Part shown: positions 34,001 to 34,331 of the stretch, piece by piece
Numbering within the stretch: the first letter of the stretch is position 1
Layout of the letters: each line of letters begins with the position of its first letter
Assembly: GCA_014382125.1 (NCBI GenBank)
Contig: JACNKI010000086.1
Coordinates: forward strand, 1 to 34,331
From: Bacteroidota bacterium
GTDB lineage: Bacteria > Bacteroidota > Bacteroidia > Bacteroidales > FEN-979
Reading direction: 5' to 3'
DNA length: 34,331 nucleotides
The notes under the pieces: model-generated
The model's input: only the letters and a program-made list of their open reading frames with translations
The model's database searches: none
What the model was told of the DNA's origin: nothing
Made by a program: the position numbers and the translations under genes

Positions 34001-34122
34001 GGAAGACCGTCTGCTTCAGAATAGCTCCGGGTAAAATAGCGCTGGGAAAACAGATTCCCCTCTATTCCGAAAAAAAGAAAAAAAACTAAAATCCAACTTC
34101 GTATCAAACGATTGATCAGCAA
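31015..34122 (-). CDS. Sensor histidine kinase with two-component propeller and Y_Y_Y periplasmic domain
   Basis: 1,035 residues. A hydrophobic leader (RSWILVFFLFFGIEGNLF) precedes a long periplasmic sensor of regulator-propeller repeats (for example SNMVFDITQDTSGLLWFATRYGIS; later GNLWFGTDNGVIRW, NHIWFGTNSGL), then a Y_Y_Y domain (about 690-750, NLNPGTYTFCVKAKNALG). One transmembrane span follows at about 754-774. The cytoplasmic part has HisKA with phospho-acceptor His817 in FFSIIAHDLKSPFN and an HATPase with N-box Asn935, DSGGG and GTGLGL. It ends there: no receiver and no AraC-type DNA-binding domain, unlike the hybrid regulators with this sensor. Start codons near 34122 are TTG; a second in-frame TTG at 34107 is equally likely. 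It heads the kinase-LUD-glycosyltransferase run. Confidence 0.9.
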   Translation of the reverse strand: MLINRLIRSWILVFFLFFGIEGNLFSQRYFTRSYSEADGLPSNMVFDITQDTSGLLWFATRYGISSYDGVNWTHYNPSANQISPSFAFIMTDERGKLWAVPLQSEPTAFWFSGEEWHKFDCKTGKTHPVIISAFDVFYQDDVPILALGTQKDGIFVSRNKQWVHYGEKEGLISNKIRSIVALGDQIFIGTKMGLSVLRGGHVSNELNALLPTGSQEILALALARNSETTAGNQKIYLMGNGWLGTLSDSAFTMITEGFDLAIYKVTSNSFIYPDENNGLFFGNPYDLYYLAPSCADSFERMDRDNGLISDGATSVLIDREKNTWLTSFRGVNKIPSFRFSSFTAIEGLLDNEVASALEYAPGSYIFGHLGGITFYDGKSFETLNFNPSDEMPNYEIRIQDLDYDQKGNIWLSGSKLGIARIDQKRRVKWYRKPEGIKGDMVSVVVIPDGNIYAANGKQIFALSSEDKFIPVSTPKIRNSRIRKLFAGDDTTLYVATINSGILAKRERESILIQSPANLNGNNVFAFLTDSRERRWVGTNDGLYIIAEGDLVQYDSNGLTINRPIYLILEDHLGNLWFGTDNGVIRWNGEKLDHFTKAEGILGQDLNRDAGFMDHQNHIWFGTNSGLTLYKPEYEYEMTEVPAPITTIQWIEVDNDTISPEKRLVLESTQNNVNFHFRAISFINEEKIFYSCFLEGFDKQWSKEFQSPTGSYHYNNLNPGTYTFCVKAKNALGIWSEPVCSSIIKVRSPFWFRGWFIAICIVVLAGISYMAIRFSIIQQYKNRLEKMVSYKTRALQRSEKKLKESNLAKDKFFSIIAHDLKSPFNAILGFLDLLTTEYDEFSDQERQRILKNLKTSAGSTINLLDNLLTWSQSQKGILPFEPEKFNVMELVQENISLVESAAESKQITLIKPDPEIVLVYADRNMINTVIRNLLSNAIKFTSSNGSVEINARKENRNEVIVNVRDSGGGINEKVLKGLFNIENVVSTKGTNNESGTGLGLILSKEFIVKNRGRIGATSDEGKGSTFWFIVPTNHKG

Positions 34123-34191
34123 AATATATCTTTCAGGAGTTCACTTAGTTTAACGTCTGTAAAACTACAAAAATTAGAAATAGCTTGATTT

Positions 34192-34331
34192 TTATTTTCT
34201 GTTTCGCTTTCGGAACAAGTTCATGTATAATGAAATAGAGAGGGCAAGGAAAAATAGTCCCACCGTCATGGCATCCACCCATTGTTCATTCGAAGTTAAT
34301 CCGGTCAGGCGGTGGATCAGATAGGTAATGT
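34192..34331 (-). CDS. C-terminal end of an unidentified membrane protein (cut by window edge)
   Basis: Minus-strand frame open from the window edge for 45 codons, ending KRNRK and TAA. It has a polar segment, one clear hydrophobic span (MTVGLFFLALSISLYM) and a positively charged tail, as in an inner-membrane protein whose C-terminus faces the cytoplasm. Too little is present to assign a family. Between this stop and the kinase start is an AT-rich spacer of about 70 bases with no clear motif. Confidence 0.5.
   Translation of the reverse strand, partial: ITYLIHRLTGLTSNEQWVDAMTVGLFFLALSISLYMNLFRKRNRK

Noticed and set aside
1-34331. Mobile elements, CRISPR, tRNA or prophage
   Set aside because: No transposase or integrase frame, no regularly spaced repeats, and no tRNA-like cloverleaf was recognised; the tandem tracts are short and irregular.

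Overview
This window looks like a chromosomal segment from a member of the Bacteroidota. Four things point there: repeated matches to the Bacteroidota promoter (TTTG, about 19 bases, TAnnTTTG); no Shine-Dalgarno sites but several TTG starts; a type IX secretion (T9SS) C-terminal domain; and a propeller/Y_Y_Y sensor kinase. I saw no tRNA, rRNA, CRISPR array, transposase or phage gene. Coding density is high; the only stretch over 300 bases without a protein gene is 3630-4047, which holds a promoter and a tandem-hairpin leader.

Layout. 1-3629 (minus): acyl-CoA dehydrogenase followed by a fused isobutyryl-CoA mutase (IcmF, cut by the window edge), a short-chain acyl-CoA module behind an attenuator-like leader. 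4048-5397 (plus): an outer-membrane beta-barrel protein. 5442-9128 (minus): holo-ACP synthase, acetyl-CoA synthetase-like ligase, a discrete carrier protein and a 2-amino-3-ketobutyrate CoA ligase (KBL)-like enzyme in one run, apparently a carrier-protein-based aminoketone pathway. 9307-12751 (minus): an MFS transporter and an EF-G paralogue that has lost its GTPase residues. 12873-13853 (minus): adenosine kinase-like PfkB protein. 13955-15253 (plus): an exported MsrA and an exosortase-like membrane protein without the expected catalytic Cys. 15250-19540 (minus): a MacAB-type operon (ATPase, two permeases, adaptor) whose ATPase lacks everything from Walker B onward. 19785-21833 (plus): a second EF-G with intact GTPase motifs. 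21918-23099 (minus): RhlE-like DEAD-box helicase.

23307-34331: a T9SS-secreted Asp-box propeller protein; then a GH130-type glycosidase/phosphorylase-like protein fused to a response-regulator receiver domain. Convergent with it is a minus-strand run of sensor histidine kinase, LUD-domain protein and two-domain glycosyltransferase. The glycosyltransferase has an in-frame TAA at codon 36 that separates its conserved N-terminus from the rest. The kinase has no receiver of its own, so it could signal to the GH130-receiver fusion, a hypothesis based on context only. The end of another membrane-protein gene is cut by the right edge.

The most unusual items are the GH130-receiver fusion with its neighbours, the acpS-acs-acp-kbl cluster, the tandem-hairpin leader, the EF-G paralogue without GTPase residues, and three apparently decayed or repurposed genes (ABC ATPase, exosortase-like protein, glycosyltransferase). 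All family calls come from reading motifs by eye; no database search was run.
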